Source of the DNA: UBA11606 sp039188975
GTDB taxonomy: Bacteria; Actinomycetota; Acidimicrobiia; Acidimicrobiales; Aldehydirespiratoraceae
Direction: 5' to 3'
DNA length: 17,960 nt
Assembly: GCA_039188975.1 (NCBI GenBank)
Contig: JBCCYT010000087.1
Span: forward strand, 1 to 17,960
In this document: in pieces, positions 1-7,942 of the stretch
Position numbering within the stretch: position 1 is the first letter of the stretch
Layout: each line of letters starts with the position of its first letter
The notes under the pieces: model-generated
Seen by the model: the letters and a program-made list of their open reading frames with translations, nothing else
Database searches by the model: none
Told to the model about the DNA's origin: nothing
Translations under genes and position numbers: made by a program

Positions 1-1117
1 CGACATCTCGATGCGGATCGTGCCGAGTGTCGCCGAACTCATCGATGGCAGCGTCGGCGCGGACGACGTGCGCCCCCTGACCGAAGCCGATCTGCTCGGC
101 CGCCACCAGATCGATACCGACATCAGCGCGATTGCCGGGTACATCACCGGTCGCCGGGTCTTGGTGACGGGTGCGGGTGGCTCGATCGGGTCGGAACTCT
201 GCCGTCAGCTCCAGCGATTCGGGCCCGAATCGCTGGTGATGCTCGATCGAGATGAATCGGCTTTGCATGCCGTCCAGATGGCCTTGGAGGGCCGGGCCCT
301 GCTCGACTCCGATCGACTGGTCGTCGCCGACATTCGAGATCGCCACCGCATGCGAGAGGTCTTCGCCACGCACCGCCCGCAGGTCGTGTTCCACACCGCA
401 GCCTTGAAGCACCTGCCACTGTTGGAGATGCATCCGGCCGAGGCGGTGAAGACCAACATCTTCGGAACGCTCAACGTGTTGGAGGCGGCCGCCGGCGTGG
501 GCGTCGATCGTTTCGTCAACATCTCCACGGACAAGGCCGCCGACCCGAGTTCGGTGCTGGGTTACACGAAGCGGATCGCTGAGCAGATCACCTCGTGGTT
601 CGCCTCTCGTGAGGCCGGCAGCTATCTGAGCGTCCGTTTCGGCAACGTGCTCGGCAGTCGCGGCTCGATGCTCGGGGCCTTCGAACGTCAGGTCGCAGAG
701 GGTGGACCGATCACCGTCACGCACCCCGAGGTCACCCGCTACTTCATGACCGTTCAGGAGGCGGTTCAGCTCGTCATCCAAGCCGGCGCGGTCGGGAGTC
801 CGGGTGAAGCGCTGGTGCTCGACATGGGCGAGCCGGTCAAGATCGTGGATGTCGCTCGACGACTGGTGGCTCAGGCGGATCGCCCGATCGACATCGTCTT
901 CACCGGCTTGCGCCCCGGCGAGAAGTTGCACGAGGTCCTGCTGGGGCAGGCCGAGATCGATGAGCGCCATGCCCATCCGCTGATCTCGCACTGTCAGGTC
1001 CCGCCCCTCGCGCCGTTCAGTCTCGAACCACTGGGTACCGATGATCCCGACCAGCTTCGGCGGGCGATCACTCGGTTGTGTCTCGCCGCGGAACCGCACG
1101 ACACGATCCAGCTCTGA
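1..1117 (+). CDS. UDP-sugar 4,6-dehydratase, PglF/WbpM/CapD family, C-terminal part (5' end outside window)
   Basis: This is an SDR-fold nucleotide-sugar dehydratase. It likely converts UDP-GlcNAc to the 4-keto-6-deoxy sugar, the first step towards bacillosamine-type sugars. Numbering from the first ATG (position 11), the NAD-binding glycine motif TGAGGSIG lies at residues 53-60. STDKA is at 172-176, LGYTK at 183-187 and the late family motif GLRPGEKLHE follows. The frame is open through the left edge (codons from position 2), and the residues before the Rossmann motif resemble the linker joining the N-terminal membrane half to the catalytic half. The gene is therefore read as 5'-truncated by the window, not as a 368-residue protein. 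The SDR catalytic Tyr position (four before Lys187) is Leu183; family members are known to carry Met or another residue there. The stop overlaps the next start (TGATG), suggesting translational coupling. Family is confident; the exact substrate is inferred. Confidence 0.9.
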   Translation, partial: DISMRIVPSVAELIDGSVGADDVRPLTEADLLGRHQIDTDISAIAGYITGRRVLVTGAGGSIGSELCRQLQRFGPESLVMLDRDESALHAVQMALEGRALLDSDRLVVADIRDRHRMREVFATHRPQVVFHTAALKHLPLLEMHPAEAVKTNIFGTLNVLEAAAGVGVDRFVNISTDKAADPSSVLGYTKRIAEQITSWFASREAGSYLSVRFGNVLGSRGSMLGAFERQVAEGGPITVTHPEVTRYFMTVQEAVQLVIQAGAVGSPGEALVLDMGEPVKIVDVARRLVAQADRPIDIVFTGLRPGEKLHEVLLGQAEIDERHAHPLISHCQVPPLAPFSLEPLGTDDPDQLRRAITRLCLAAEPHDTIQL

Positions 1118-1752
1118 TGATTCCAGACGGTCCGCTCCATCCGGAGGATGCGATCGCGGCGTTGGTGATCGGCGCAGCCGGTGGTGCATTGGTCGGCCGC
1201 ACACGTGTCGCTGCGCCGGCGGTCGTCGGTTTGTATGTCATCACCCTCGCTCTGAGACACCCCGACTTCCTGCCCGAGGGGTTCGTCGACCGGCCGGCCC
1301 CGCTGCTGGCCGTGGCGGCGCTGCTCTTCGTCGCCGGCATGATCGCCGGGCTCGTGTCGGGCCGGCTGGCAGCCCCCGCACCATTCGTTGGGGTGGTCGC
1401 AGTCGCCGGGTGCGGGGCGGTCTGGTCGACGGCCCCCGATACCGAGCCAGCATTGATCGGTGGCCTGCTCCTCCTCGCCGGGACCGGTTTCCTGCGGCGT
1501 GCCGCGGCGCGGTGGGCGCCGCTGTTGATCGTCGTTGCTCCCGCCGCTGCCGTGCTGGGTACCGTCGGGCGACCGGATCGATTGCCGTTCGTGCTGGCGA
1601 TGTGCGTTGCCGCGTCGATCGCGGCTCGGATTGGTCTGGCGGTGCTCGCTCGACTGAATCGTCGATGTCAGCGGGCGGGCACGCCAACGACCGTCGCGCC
1701 GGGCGCGACGTCGGCGGTGACGACCGCGCCCGCACCAACGACTGCGCCCTGA
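1117..1752 (+). CDS. Polytopic membrane protein of unknown function
   Basis: The product is 211 residues, very hydrophobic, with about six or seven predicted membrane segments separated by short loops and an Arg-containing end to the last helix. The ATG at 1117 overlaps the stop of the dehydratase gene (TGATG), so the two are probably translationally coupled; in-frame codons upstream of 1117 are not needed. I do not recognise the family and see no catalytic motif. After the final helix the last 27 or so residues become a Thr/Ala/Pro-rich tail that is antisense to the end of the acetyltransferase gene on the other strand (85-base overlap). Its position suggests a role in the polysaccharide locus, perhaps an accessory transport or assembly protein, but this is inference. 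Confidence 0.65.
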   Translation: MIPDGPLHPEDAIAALVIGAAGGALVGRTRVAAPAVVGLYVITLALRHPDFLPEGFVDRPAPLLAVAALLFVAGMIAGLVSGRLAAPAPFVGVVAVAGCGAVWSTAPDTEPALIGGLLLLAGTGFLRRAAARWAPLLIVVAPAAAVLGTVGRPDRLPFVLAMCVAASIAARIGLAVLARLNRRCQRAGTPTTVAPGATSAVTTAPAPTTAP

Positions 1753-2279
1753 CCGATCGTTCGGCCCGGCAACACGACCGCGCCGGAGCCGAGGAAGGCG
1801 CCGTCCTCGACGGTGACGTCACCGTTCAACGCGACCGCTGGAGAGATGGTGGCGAACGACCCGATCCGACAGTCGTGGGAGAGGACTGCGCCGCTGTTCA
1901 CATGGCTGTGCCTGCCGACCCGCACGTTGGTCGTGATGGTTGCGGTCGGGAAGATCACCACCCCGGGTTCAAGGCCCACGTCGGACCCGATCCAGGCGTT
2001 GTCCGCAACCACCGTGGCGGCGGCCAGTGAGGCGTCGATCCGGTCGGCGACGGTTCGCCGCGTTGCCGGGTCGCCGATGGCGATCACATAGCGGTCGCAC
2101 AAGCCGACCAGGTCACCGATGTTGACAACCTGAGGAACGCGGAGGCGATCCAACCGTTGCCGGTCGACATCGGCGTCGTCGGCGAAGATGACATGGTCGA
2201 ACGGATCGGTCGCCCGGGTCGCAATCGCATGGATCTCTCGGCCGTGACCGCCCGCGCCGATGATCCCGAGCGTCGTCAC
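1668..2279 (-). CDS. PglD/NeuD-like sugar O/N-acetyltransferase with left-handed beta-helix
   Basis: The 203-residue product matches the PglD/NeuD layout in length. An N-terminal nucleotide-sugar-binding Rossmann-like segment begins at residues 4-15 (LGIIGAGGHGRE). Hexapeptide repeats follow from about residue 90 to the C-terminus. His135 in the segment VLSHDCRIG sits where PglD has its catalytic base. In bacillosamine pathways PglD transfers acetyl from acetyl-CoA to the 4-amino group of UDP-4-amino-4,6-dideoxy-GlcNAc. The start is the GTG at 2279, which overlaps the upstream stop as GTGA; the open frame extends further upstream, but that part is antisense-like arginine-rich sequence inside the sugar-transferase gene. 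It is the last gene of the minus-strand operon, and its 3' end overlaps the convergent membrane-protein gene. The acetylated atom (N or O) cannot be decided from sequence alone. Confidence 0.88.
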   Translation of the reverse strand: MTTLGIIGAGGHGREIHAIATRATDPFDHVIFADDADVDRQRLDRLRVPQVVNIGDLVGLCDRYVIAIGDPATRRTVADRIDASLAAATVVADNAWIGSDVGLEPGVVIFPTATITTNVRVGRHSHVNSGAVLSHDCRIGSFATISPAVALNGDVTVEDGAFLGSGAVVLPGRTIGQGAVVGAGAVVTADVAPGATVVGVPAR

Positions 2280-2914
2280 GAGGCCTGCCCCGCGATTGGG
2301 TCGTCGTCGGCGGTGGCACCGGTGCCTTCGCCACTCACCATCGCAGACATCGTCTTGGCGAGGATGGTGAGATCGGTCCGCACCGACTGCGATCGGACGT
2401 AGCGGCGGTCGTACTCGATCCGTTCCGGCCAGCTCAGATCGTTGCGTCCGTTGACCTGAGCGAGACCGGTCAAGCCGGGACGGACGGCGAGTCGTTCTCG
2501 TTGTTCGGGTGTCCACCGGTCGGCCTGATACGCAAGCGTTGGGCGGGGCCCAACCACGCTCATCTCGCCCCGAGCGACATTGATCAGTTGCGGGAGTTCG
2601 TCGAGTGAGAAACGGCGGAGAAACCACCCGACGCGAGTGATCACCGATGCATCGGGGATGATCGGATTGTCGCCATCACGCATGGTGCGGAACTTCAGAA
2701 CGACGAATGGGACTCCATCGCGGCCAACTCGCTCCTGGCGAAACAAGACCGGGCCCGGTGAGGTGATACGCACCGCGCCGGCACAGAGGAGGCCGACGAT
2801 GCCAGCCGGGACCGAACAGATGGCCAGAACGGCCAGATCGACGACCCGTTTCCCGCGATAGGGGGCCAACAGATGGCCACTCGGTGTCGACCCGATGGCA
2901 AGAGACGGTGACAT
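2276..2914 (-). CDS. PglC-like monotopic phosphoglycosyl transferase (initiating sugar transferase)
   Basis: The 212-residue product transfers a phospho-sugar from UDP-sugar to undecaprenyl phosphate at the inner face of the membrane, starting repeat-unit synthesis. It is the short PglC type, with a reentrant hydrophobic helix near residues 22-50 and no extra N-terminal membrane domain. Conserved blocks are visible: KRVVDL near residue 22, SPGPVLFRQERVG at 52-64, LKFRTM at 73-78, the catalytic Asp105-Glu106 pair in SLDELPQL, then GEMSVVGPRP and RPGLTGLAQVNGRN. The start is the ATG at 2914, which overlaps the epimerase stop as TGATG; a TTG one codon earlier is possible. Its stop overlaps the acetyltransferase start. 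A small PglC-type enzyme beside PglD- and PglE-like genes points to a diacetamido-sugar as first sugar, by analogy. Confidence 0.93.
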   Translation of the reverse strand: MSPSLAIGSTPSGHLLAPYRGKRVVDLAVLAICSVPAGIVGLLCAGAVRITSPGPVLFRQERVGRDGVPFVVLKFRTMRDGDNPIIPDASVITRVGWFLRRFSLDELPQLINVARGEMSVVGPRPTLAYQADRWTPEQRERLAVRPGLTGLAQVNGRNDLSWPERIEYDRRYVRSQSVRTDLTILAKTMSAMVSGEGTGATADDDPIAGQAS

Positions 2915-3846
2915 CAATCGACCTGGAGGTCCCGCATCCAGTCGATCGTGGCCTTGAGGCCGATGTCGAGTGGGGTTGGGACGATCGAGGGGAAGAGCGA
3001 TCGAAGCTGGCTGTCGTCGGCTTGGCTGTGGGGGACGTCGCCGGCGCGTGACGGAAGGAAGTCCACGACGACCGAGCGGCCCAAGAGCTCCGACATCAGA
3101 TCGATGACAGACAGCAGGGTGGTTCGGGTGCCGTAGGCGAGGTTGACCGGCTCGTCGCTGGTGACCCGGCGTTCGAGCGCATCGATGATCACGGCGGTGA
3201 GGGTGTCGACGAACGTGAAGTCCCGTGACTGGGTGCCATCCCCATGGACCGGCAGCGGACGTCCGGCAAGGGCTGCTTCGACGAAGGTCGGGATGACCGC
3301 CGCGTAGGCATGTCCTGCTGCTTGCAGCGGCCCAAAGACGTTGAAGAACCGAAACGACAGGGTCGGAAGGTCGAAACTGTGGCCGTAGGCGAGCGTGTAG
3401 GCCTCGGCTGCGAGCTTGCTGGCGGCATAAGGGCTGACCGGCCGCGTCGCGAGCCCGGCATGCTTGGGCAGCGCCGGGTTCGCGCCGTAGACCGACGACG
3501 AGCCGGCGGTGATCACATGGCGAAGCCCGTCGGTCCGGGCCGCTTCGAGGACGTTCACCGTTCCCGTTGCGTTGACCAGGTGGCTCGGCACTGGATCGGC
3601 AATCGATCGAGGAACCGATGGACGAGCGGCGAGATGGACGATGGCGTCGGCCTCGGCCGCTGCGGCGATGGTGGCGACCGGATCGAGGATTGATCCGACG
3701 ATCAGCTCGGTGTTGGTGCCATCGAGATTGGCGGCCGCGCCGGTCGACAGGTCATCGAAGGCGGTGACTCGGTGACCGCCTCTCTCGAGTGCTTGGCAGA
3801 GGTTGGCGCCGATGAAGCCGGCGCCGCCGGTGACCAGGATCTGCAT
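2914..3846 (-). CDS. NAD-dependent sugar epimerase/dehydratase (extended SDR, GalE-like)
   Basis: The 310-residue product is an extended short-chain dehydrogenase acting on a nucleotide sugar. It shows the NAD motif GGAGFIG at residues 7-13, an Asp-Asp pair at the end of the second strand that fits NAD preference, HLAARPSV near 72-79, the catalytic Ser region AGSSSVYG at 114-121 and Tyr140-x3-Lys144. The segment FRFFNVFGP follows. These fit UDP-glucose/UDP-GlcNAc 4-epimerases and related enzymes; the exact sugar is undetermined. The start at 3846 is chosen because GGAGGA lies a few bases upstream and the Rossmann strand begins at once; an ATG 17 codons earlier would add an unlike stretch. It lies 57 bases downstream of the GNAT gene and overlaps the phosphoglycosyl transferase start. 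Confidence 0.9.
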   Translation of the reverse strand: MQILVTGGAGFIGANLCQALERGGHRVTAFDDLSTGAAANLDGTNTELIVGSILDPVATIAAAAEADAIVHLAARPSVPRSIADPVPSHLVNATGTVNVLEAARTDGLRHVITAGSSSVYGANPALPKHAGLATRPVSPYAASKLAAEAYTLAYGHSFDLPTLSFRFFNVFGPLQAAGHAYAAVIPTFVEAALAGRPLPVHGDGTQSRDFTFVDTLTAVIIDALERRVTSDEPVNLAYGTRTTLLSVIDLMSELLGRSVVVDFLPSRAGDVPHSQADDSQLRSLFPSIVPTPLDIGLKATIDWMRDLQVD

Positions 3847-3903
3847 GACTCCTCCAAACGTCGTCTCGTGCCCAGTCGGCACGAATCGGTTCGGCATGAG
3901 TCG

Positions 3904-4845
3904 TCAGAAGAGTTCGACATCACCGAGGCTCAGGCTGAAGTGGTCGAACCGCGGAGGTTCGGAAACCAGCGCCCGGATGGTCAGGATCGGGCCGAGCCCG
4001 GGGACGGCTGGCAGCCATGGAGCCGGATGAGGCGCCGATTTGACGGTGAGTAGGTGGTCAACCCGGGGCAGCCGGCGGACCAATCGGAAGATCTCCCGGG
4101 TCGCGCGAGACGATGGCGAAAAGACGTCGGCGATCACCGCCTCGACCGAACTGCCACGGCGACGTAGACGCACGATTGCGGCAGCCTCGTCGGTTTGGAG
4201 CACTCGATAGTGAAGCGGTTCGAACCCGTAGCGCCAACGCAGATACGAGTCGGACCGGTCGGTGGTCGTCTCGGTGGAGGAGGTCTCCCACCGCGCAAGG
4301 TCAGACGCGACAGCGTCGATCGGGTCGCCGGCCTGGAGCTGGTCGCTCCACTTCCGGGCCGGTGTACGGGCCCGAAGCAACCGAGGGAGCGATCCCAGAC
4401 CGGCAGGCGCGACCTGGGCCGAGACCCGACCTGCTTCGATCCACCCCATCTTCAGATAGCCGGGTCGGCTCTGGGCGTTCGGTGTATTGAAGACGAACGC
4501 CACATCGTCGGCCGTGAGCTGGCGGATCGCCGTCTGCGTGAGGAGTCGAAACACCCCCTTGCGTTGATGTTCTGGCGCCGTCGCCGTGTCGACTGCTCGT
4601 ACCGCGTCGACGACCTGCCCATGGGAGACGAAGCGCCACCGCATCATCGTCCGGAACCCAGCCAGATCATCGCCGTCGGTTGCCACCCACATTGGCGAGA
4701 CACCCGCAGGGTTCTCCACGTGCTTCCACCGAAAGAACGCCTCGTTGGGATCTGACGAGTCCCAACCGAGCGACCGCCCGGCCAACGCCACGATCGTCGA
4801 GATCTCGTCGATCGTTGCTGGCCGACAGGTGACGGAGCCCTCCAT
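3904..4845 (-). CDS. GNAT-family N-acetyltransferase in polysaccharide operon
   Basis: The 313-residue product carries a GNAT acetyl-CoA-binding motif in its first half: VDTATAPEHQRKGVFRLL, with the Q-R-K-G-V loop at residues 94-98. A strand-helix end follows at FNTPNAQSRPGYLKMGW. The second half is a separate region with YLRWRYG and a C-terminal strand-rich segment, as seen in the larger GNAT proteins (Acetyltransf_9-like) common in capsule and exopolysaccharide loci. The ATG at 4845 is chosen because the GNAT fold starts right after it; the longer open frame runs into the divergent deacetylase gene. No strong ribosome-binding site is visible. It is the first gene of the minus-strand operon and probably acetylates an amino sugar or a sugar-linked amino group; the substrate is unknown. 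Confidence 0.82.
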   Translation of the reverse strand: MEGSVTCRPATIDEISTIVALAGRSLGWDSSDPNEAFFRWKHVENPAGVSPMWVATDGDDLAGFRTMMRWRFVSHGQVVDAVRAVDTATAPEHQRKGVFRLLTQTAIRQLTADDVAFVFNTPNAQSRPGYLKMGWIEAGRVSAQVAPAGLGSLPRLLRARTPARKWSDQLQAGDPIDAVASDLARWETSSTETTTDRSDSYLRWRYGFEPLHYRVLQTDEAAAIVRLRRRGSSVEAVIADVFSPSSRATREIFRLVRRLPRVDHLLTVKSAPHPAPWLPAVPGLGPILTIRALVSEPPRFDHFSLSLGDVELF

Positions 4846-4905
4846 GGCCGGCGAGCCTAGGGCCTGCTCCTCATGGGCTGGGGTTGCATGCCGACGAGGG
4901 TGGAG

Positions 4906-5709
4906 ATGCGGTTCGCTTCCCACGCCATCAAGTTCGTTGCCGGCACGTTTGACCGGGTCCGGCCGGGCCCGTCTGGCCTCGTCGTGTTGATCTATCACCG
5001 GGTCGGTGCCCGCACCGGTGTTCGGGTGGACCTCCCGACCGCGACCTTTGATGCCCAGATCGCCGAGCTGAGCGCGTCAGGGCGCGCCATCGCGCTCGAT
5101 GACGCGCTCGATCGGCTCACCGCGGGCGAGGACCTCGCCGGTCGTGTCGTCGTCACCTTCGACGACGGCACCGTCGACTTCGTCGACGAAGCGGTGCCGG
5201 TGCTCGCCCGACATGGAGTGCCGGCCACCCTGTACGTCGCGACCCGGCATGTCGATGAGGGAATCGACTTCCCCGACGCGGGCCGCCCGGTCAGCTGGTC
5301 CGGTCTGCGAGATGCCCTGGACAGCGGTGTCGTGACCATCGGGTCCCACACCCACTCCCATGTCCTTCTCGATCGTCTGCCCGCCGAGGACGTCGCCGAT
5401 GAGCTCGACCGCTCCATCGAATTGATCGGCGCCGAGCTCGGCGTCGCGGCCGCACACTTCGCGTATCCCAAGGCGCTCGAGCCCACACCGTTCGCTGACG
5501 AGCTCGTGCGAAACCGGTTCCGTTCGGCAGCGCTCGCCGGGACCCAGGCCAACCCGGTCGGTACCGACGTGTACCGGCTGCGACGCAGCCCGATCCAAAC
5601 CACGGACGGCCTTCATTGGTTTCGCCACAAGGCTGACGGCGGAATGCGCCTCGAGGACGAGGTCCGCCAGGTCGTGAACCGCCGTCGGTACGCCGAGGCG
5701 ACATCGTGA
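4906..5709 (+). CDS. Polysaccharide deacetylase family protein (carbohydrate esterase 4 / NodB fold)
   Basis: The 267-residue product has the hallmarks of metal-dependent polysaccharide deacetylases. TFDDG lies at residues 84-88, with the catalytic base and metal Asp. SHTHSH at 147-152 supplies the two metal histidines (148 and 152). The later FAYPKAL segment forms the groove. The opening LIYHRVG is typical of the exopolysaccharide and lipid-linked sugar branch. No signal peptide is visible, so it may act on lipid-linked or cytoplasmic-side intermediates. ATGs at 4873 and 4888 are in frame, but GAGGG at 4896-4900 sits five bases before the ATG at 4906, so that start is preferred. It is divergent from the GNAT gene and overlaps the next gene as GTGA. 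It would remove acetyl (or related acyl) groups from a hexosamine. Confidence 0.9.
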   Translation: MRFASHAIKFVAGTFDRVRPGPSGLVVLIYHRVGARTGVRVDLPTATFDAQIAELSASGRAIALDDALDRLTAGEDLAGRVVVTFDDGTVDFVDEAVPVLARHGVPATLYVATRHVDEGIDFPDAGRPVSWSGLRDALDSGVVTIGSHTHSHVLLDRLPAEDVADELDRSIELIGAELGVAAAHFAYPKALEPTPFADELVRNRFRSAALAGTQANPVGTDVYRLRRSPIQTTDGLHWFRHKADGGMRLEDEVRQVVNRRRYAEATS

Positions 5710-6869
5710 CCCGGACGCTCGTTCACCTGACGACCACCGACATGAGCCTCGACTGGCTCCTGCGCCCCCAGCTCGAAGCGTTCCAGGACGCGGGTTACGA
5801 CGTCATCGCGATGTCGGCCCCCGGCCCCCACGTCGACGCCCTCGAGGCGAGCGGCCTTCGCCATTATCCGATTCGGTCGCTGACCCGATCGATGTCACCG
5901 CGTCGAGACCTGGCTGCGATGACGGAGCTCTATCGGGCGTTCAAGGTCCTCGATCCAACCATCGTGCACACCCACAACCCGAAACCGGGGGTGTTCGGGC
6001 GCCTTGCCGCCCGTGCCGCAGGTGTGCCGGTCATCGTCAACACCGTGCACGGGCTGTACGCCCTGCCGGACGACCGGTTGCACAAGCGAGCCGTCGTCTA
6101 CGGACTCGAGCGGATCGCAGCTGCCTGCAGCGATGCCGAACTGCTGCAAAATACCGAAGATCTCGCAGTGTTGCGTCGGCTCGGCATTCCCCACGATCGG
6201 CTGACCGTGCTCGGCAATGGCGTTGACCTCGACCACTTCGATCCCAACCGCGTGCCGCCGAGCGCTCGATCCCGACTCCGAGCGGAATTCGAACTCGACC
6301 CAGACACGGTCGTGATCGGTGTCGTCGGGCGGCTGGTCTGGGAGAAGGGATACCGCGAGATCTTCGACGCCGCCGAGGAGTTGCGCGACGAGAACTGTGT
6401 CTTCGTGGTCGTCGGGCCCGACGACCCCGACAAGCCCGAGTCGGTACCGGCGCTCGCCATGGCGGCCGCACGTCAGCACGGTGTGCGCTTTCTCGGCGCG
6501 CGAGACGACATGGCCGATCTGTATTCGATGTTCGACGTGTACGCGCTTGCCTCGTACCGAGAGGGCTTCCCTCGCTCAGCCATGGAAGCCGCCGCCATGG
6601 GACTGCCGGTCGTGGCGACCGATGTGCGTGGTTGTCGCCAGGTGGTCGCCGATGGCGAGACGGGCGCGCTCGTGCCTGCCGGCGACGCAGGTCGGTTGGC
6701 ATCCGCACTTCGTCGCCTCGTCGCAGACCCGGAACTTCGACTTCGCCAAGGGGTCGCAGCGCGAGTCCGAGCGATCGAGCACTTCGATCATCGAGACGTG
6801 ATTGCCACGACGCTGAGAACCTACGATGTCGCCCTCGGCGCGTCGCCTGCGCTCGTCACCGCCTCATAG
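5706..6869 (+). CDS. Glycosyltransferase family 4 (GT-B fold)
   Basis: The 387-residue product has the GT4 two-domain layout. The N-terminal acceptor half contains VHTHNPKPG near residue 87 and VNTVHGLY near residue 111. The linker carries LGNGVD at about residue 169. The C-terminal donor half contains GVVGRLVWEKG and the retaining-enzyme signature Glu286-x7-Glu294 in YREGFPRSAMEA. HTHNPK followed by HG is typical of capsule and O-antigen transferases acting on undecaprenyl-linked sugars. The GTG start overlaps the deacetylase stop (GTGA), so the pair is one transcription unit. Its 3' end overlaps the convergent glycosyltransferase gene by 49 bases. Donor and acceptor sugars cannot be read from the sequence. 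Confidence 0.93.
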   Translation: MTRTLVHLTTTDMSLDWLLRPQLEAFQDAGYDVIAMSAPGPHVDALEASGLRHYPIRSLTRSMSPRRDLAAMTELYRAFKVLDPTIVHTHNPKPGVFGRLAARAAGVPVIVNTVHGLYALPDDRLHKRAVVYGLERIAAACSDAELLQNTEDLAVLRRLGIPHDRLTVLGNGVDLDHFDPNRVPPSARSRLRAEFELDPDTVVIGVVGRLVWEKGYREIFDAAEELRDENCVFVVVGPDDPDKPESVPALAMAAARQHGVRFLGARDDMADLYSMFDVYALASYREGFPRSAMEAAAMGLPVVATDVRGCRQVVADGETGALVPAGDAGRLASALRRLVADPELRLRQGVAARVRAIEHFDHRDVIATTLRTYDVALGASPALVTAS

Positions 6870-7942
6870 ATGTCGCCGATCTCGGCGATCGCTCGGTCGA
6901 CCGAAAAGCCCTCGGCGCGGCTCGCCGCTTCCGTTTGGCACCGCTCGTGCAGGTCGGGTTCGGTCGACAGCCGAACATAGGCCTCGCTGAGGGCCGTGAC
7001 ATCGCCGACCGCGACGAGGATCCCGGCCGCACCGACCGCGTCCGGCACACCGCCCGCCCGAGTGGCGGCGACCGGCAGCCCCAACGCAAACGCCTCCATC
7101 AGGGCGACCGGTAGTCCTTCGTGGTGGCTCGACAGGGTGAAGGCGTCGGCTCCCGACAAGATTCGGGCAACATCGGTGCGGTAGCCGAGCGCGAGGAACC
7201 GATCACCGAGATCGGCTTCGGTGATCCATCGATCGACGTCGTCGGCGAGCGGGCCCTGACCAACGAGAACGAACCGAAGGCGCGGGGCATCGGCGATGGC
7301 CCGCTGCGCGGCGTGAATCAACTCGTCGATCGCTTTCTCTCGGCGAAGGTTTGCCACACAAACAACGACATAGTCGTCGACCGCAGCTCCCAGCTCGGCT
7401 CGAGCGCCGGCCCGATCGGCGCCCTGGCGCACACCGGCGAGGTCGATGCCGTGCACGACCGTGCGGACCTGGCCCGGCCGGGCTCCCCGGATGGTCGACG
7501 CCACATCGGCGCTGACCGCGATCGTCGCGGCCTCGAGCCGGATGGTGAGACGGTTGGCAAGCCGGGTGAGTCGGTGGTGACGCGGCCAGCGGTTGTGCTC
7601 GGTGCCGACCAGCGCGGGCCGGTGAGCCGCCGGGATCGTTCGGCTCGCCATCCGCGCCGCCGCCGCAAGCGCGGGGGAGTGCACGTGGACGATGTCGGTC
7701 GGCTCCTCGATGAAGAGCTGTCGGAGACGGCCGGTCAGCGCAAGCGTCGATGCGTCGAGTCGCTGGACGTCCGCATCGAGGGCCTCCAGGTCGGCCACCA
7801 GGTGCGACTTCTCCGCGATGAGATACGTCACCCGGTGGCGGACGCGGCCCCGTTCGGCCCTGACTTGGTTGAGTAGGAGTCGCTCCGCACCCCCCGGCCC
7901 GAGTCCCTTGATGAGATGGCGGACCGAACGGCGAGTGGTCAC
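6821..7942 (-). CDS. Glycosyltransferase family 4 (GT-B fold)
   Basis: The 373-residue product is a second GT4 enzyme. Near its N-terminus it has the glycine-rich loop GLGPGGAERLL (residues 13-23), typical of GT4 enzymes of exopolysaccharide loci. VHVHSP follows near residue 85, VVHGIDL at about 162-168, VANLRREKAID, and the Glu275-x7-Glu283 signature in HHEGLPVALMEA. It starts with GTG at 7942, which overlaps the stop of the aminotransferase gene (GTGA), so both are translated from one message. It likely adds a sugar to the lipid-linked repeat unit on the cytoplasmic face of the membrane. Specificity is unknown. Confidence 0.93.
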   Translation of the reverse strand: MTTRRSVRHLIKGLGPGGAERLLLNQVRAERGRVRHRVTYLIAEKSHLVADLEALDADVQRLDASTLALTGRLRQLFIEEPTDIVHVHSPALAAAARMASRTIPAAHRPALVGTEHNRWPRHHRLTRLANRLTIRLEAATIAVSADVASTIRGARPGQVRTVVHGIDLAGVRQGADRAGARAELGAAVDDYVVVCVANLRREKAIDELIHAAQRAIADAPRLRFVLVGQGPLADDVDRWITEADLGDRFLALGYRTDVARILSGADAFTLSSHHEGLPVALMEAFALGLPVAATRAGGVPDAVGAAGILVAVGDVTALSEAYVRLSTEPDLHERCQTEAASRAEGFSVDRAIAEIGDIYEAVTSAGDAPRATS

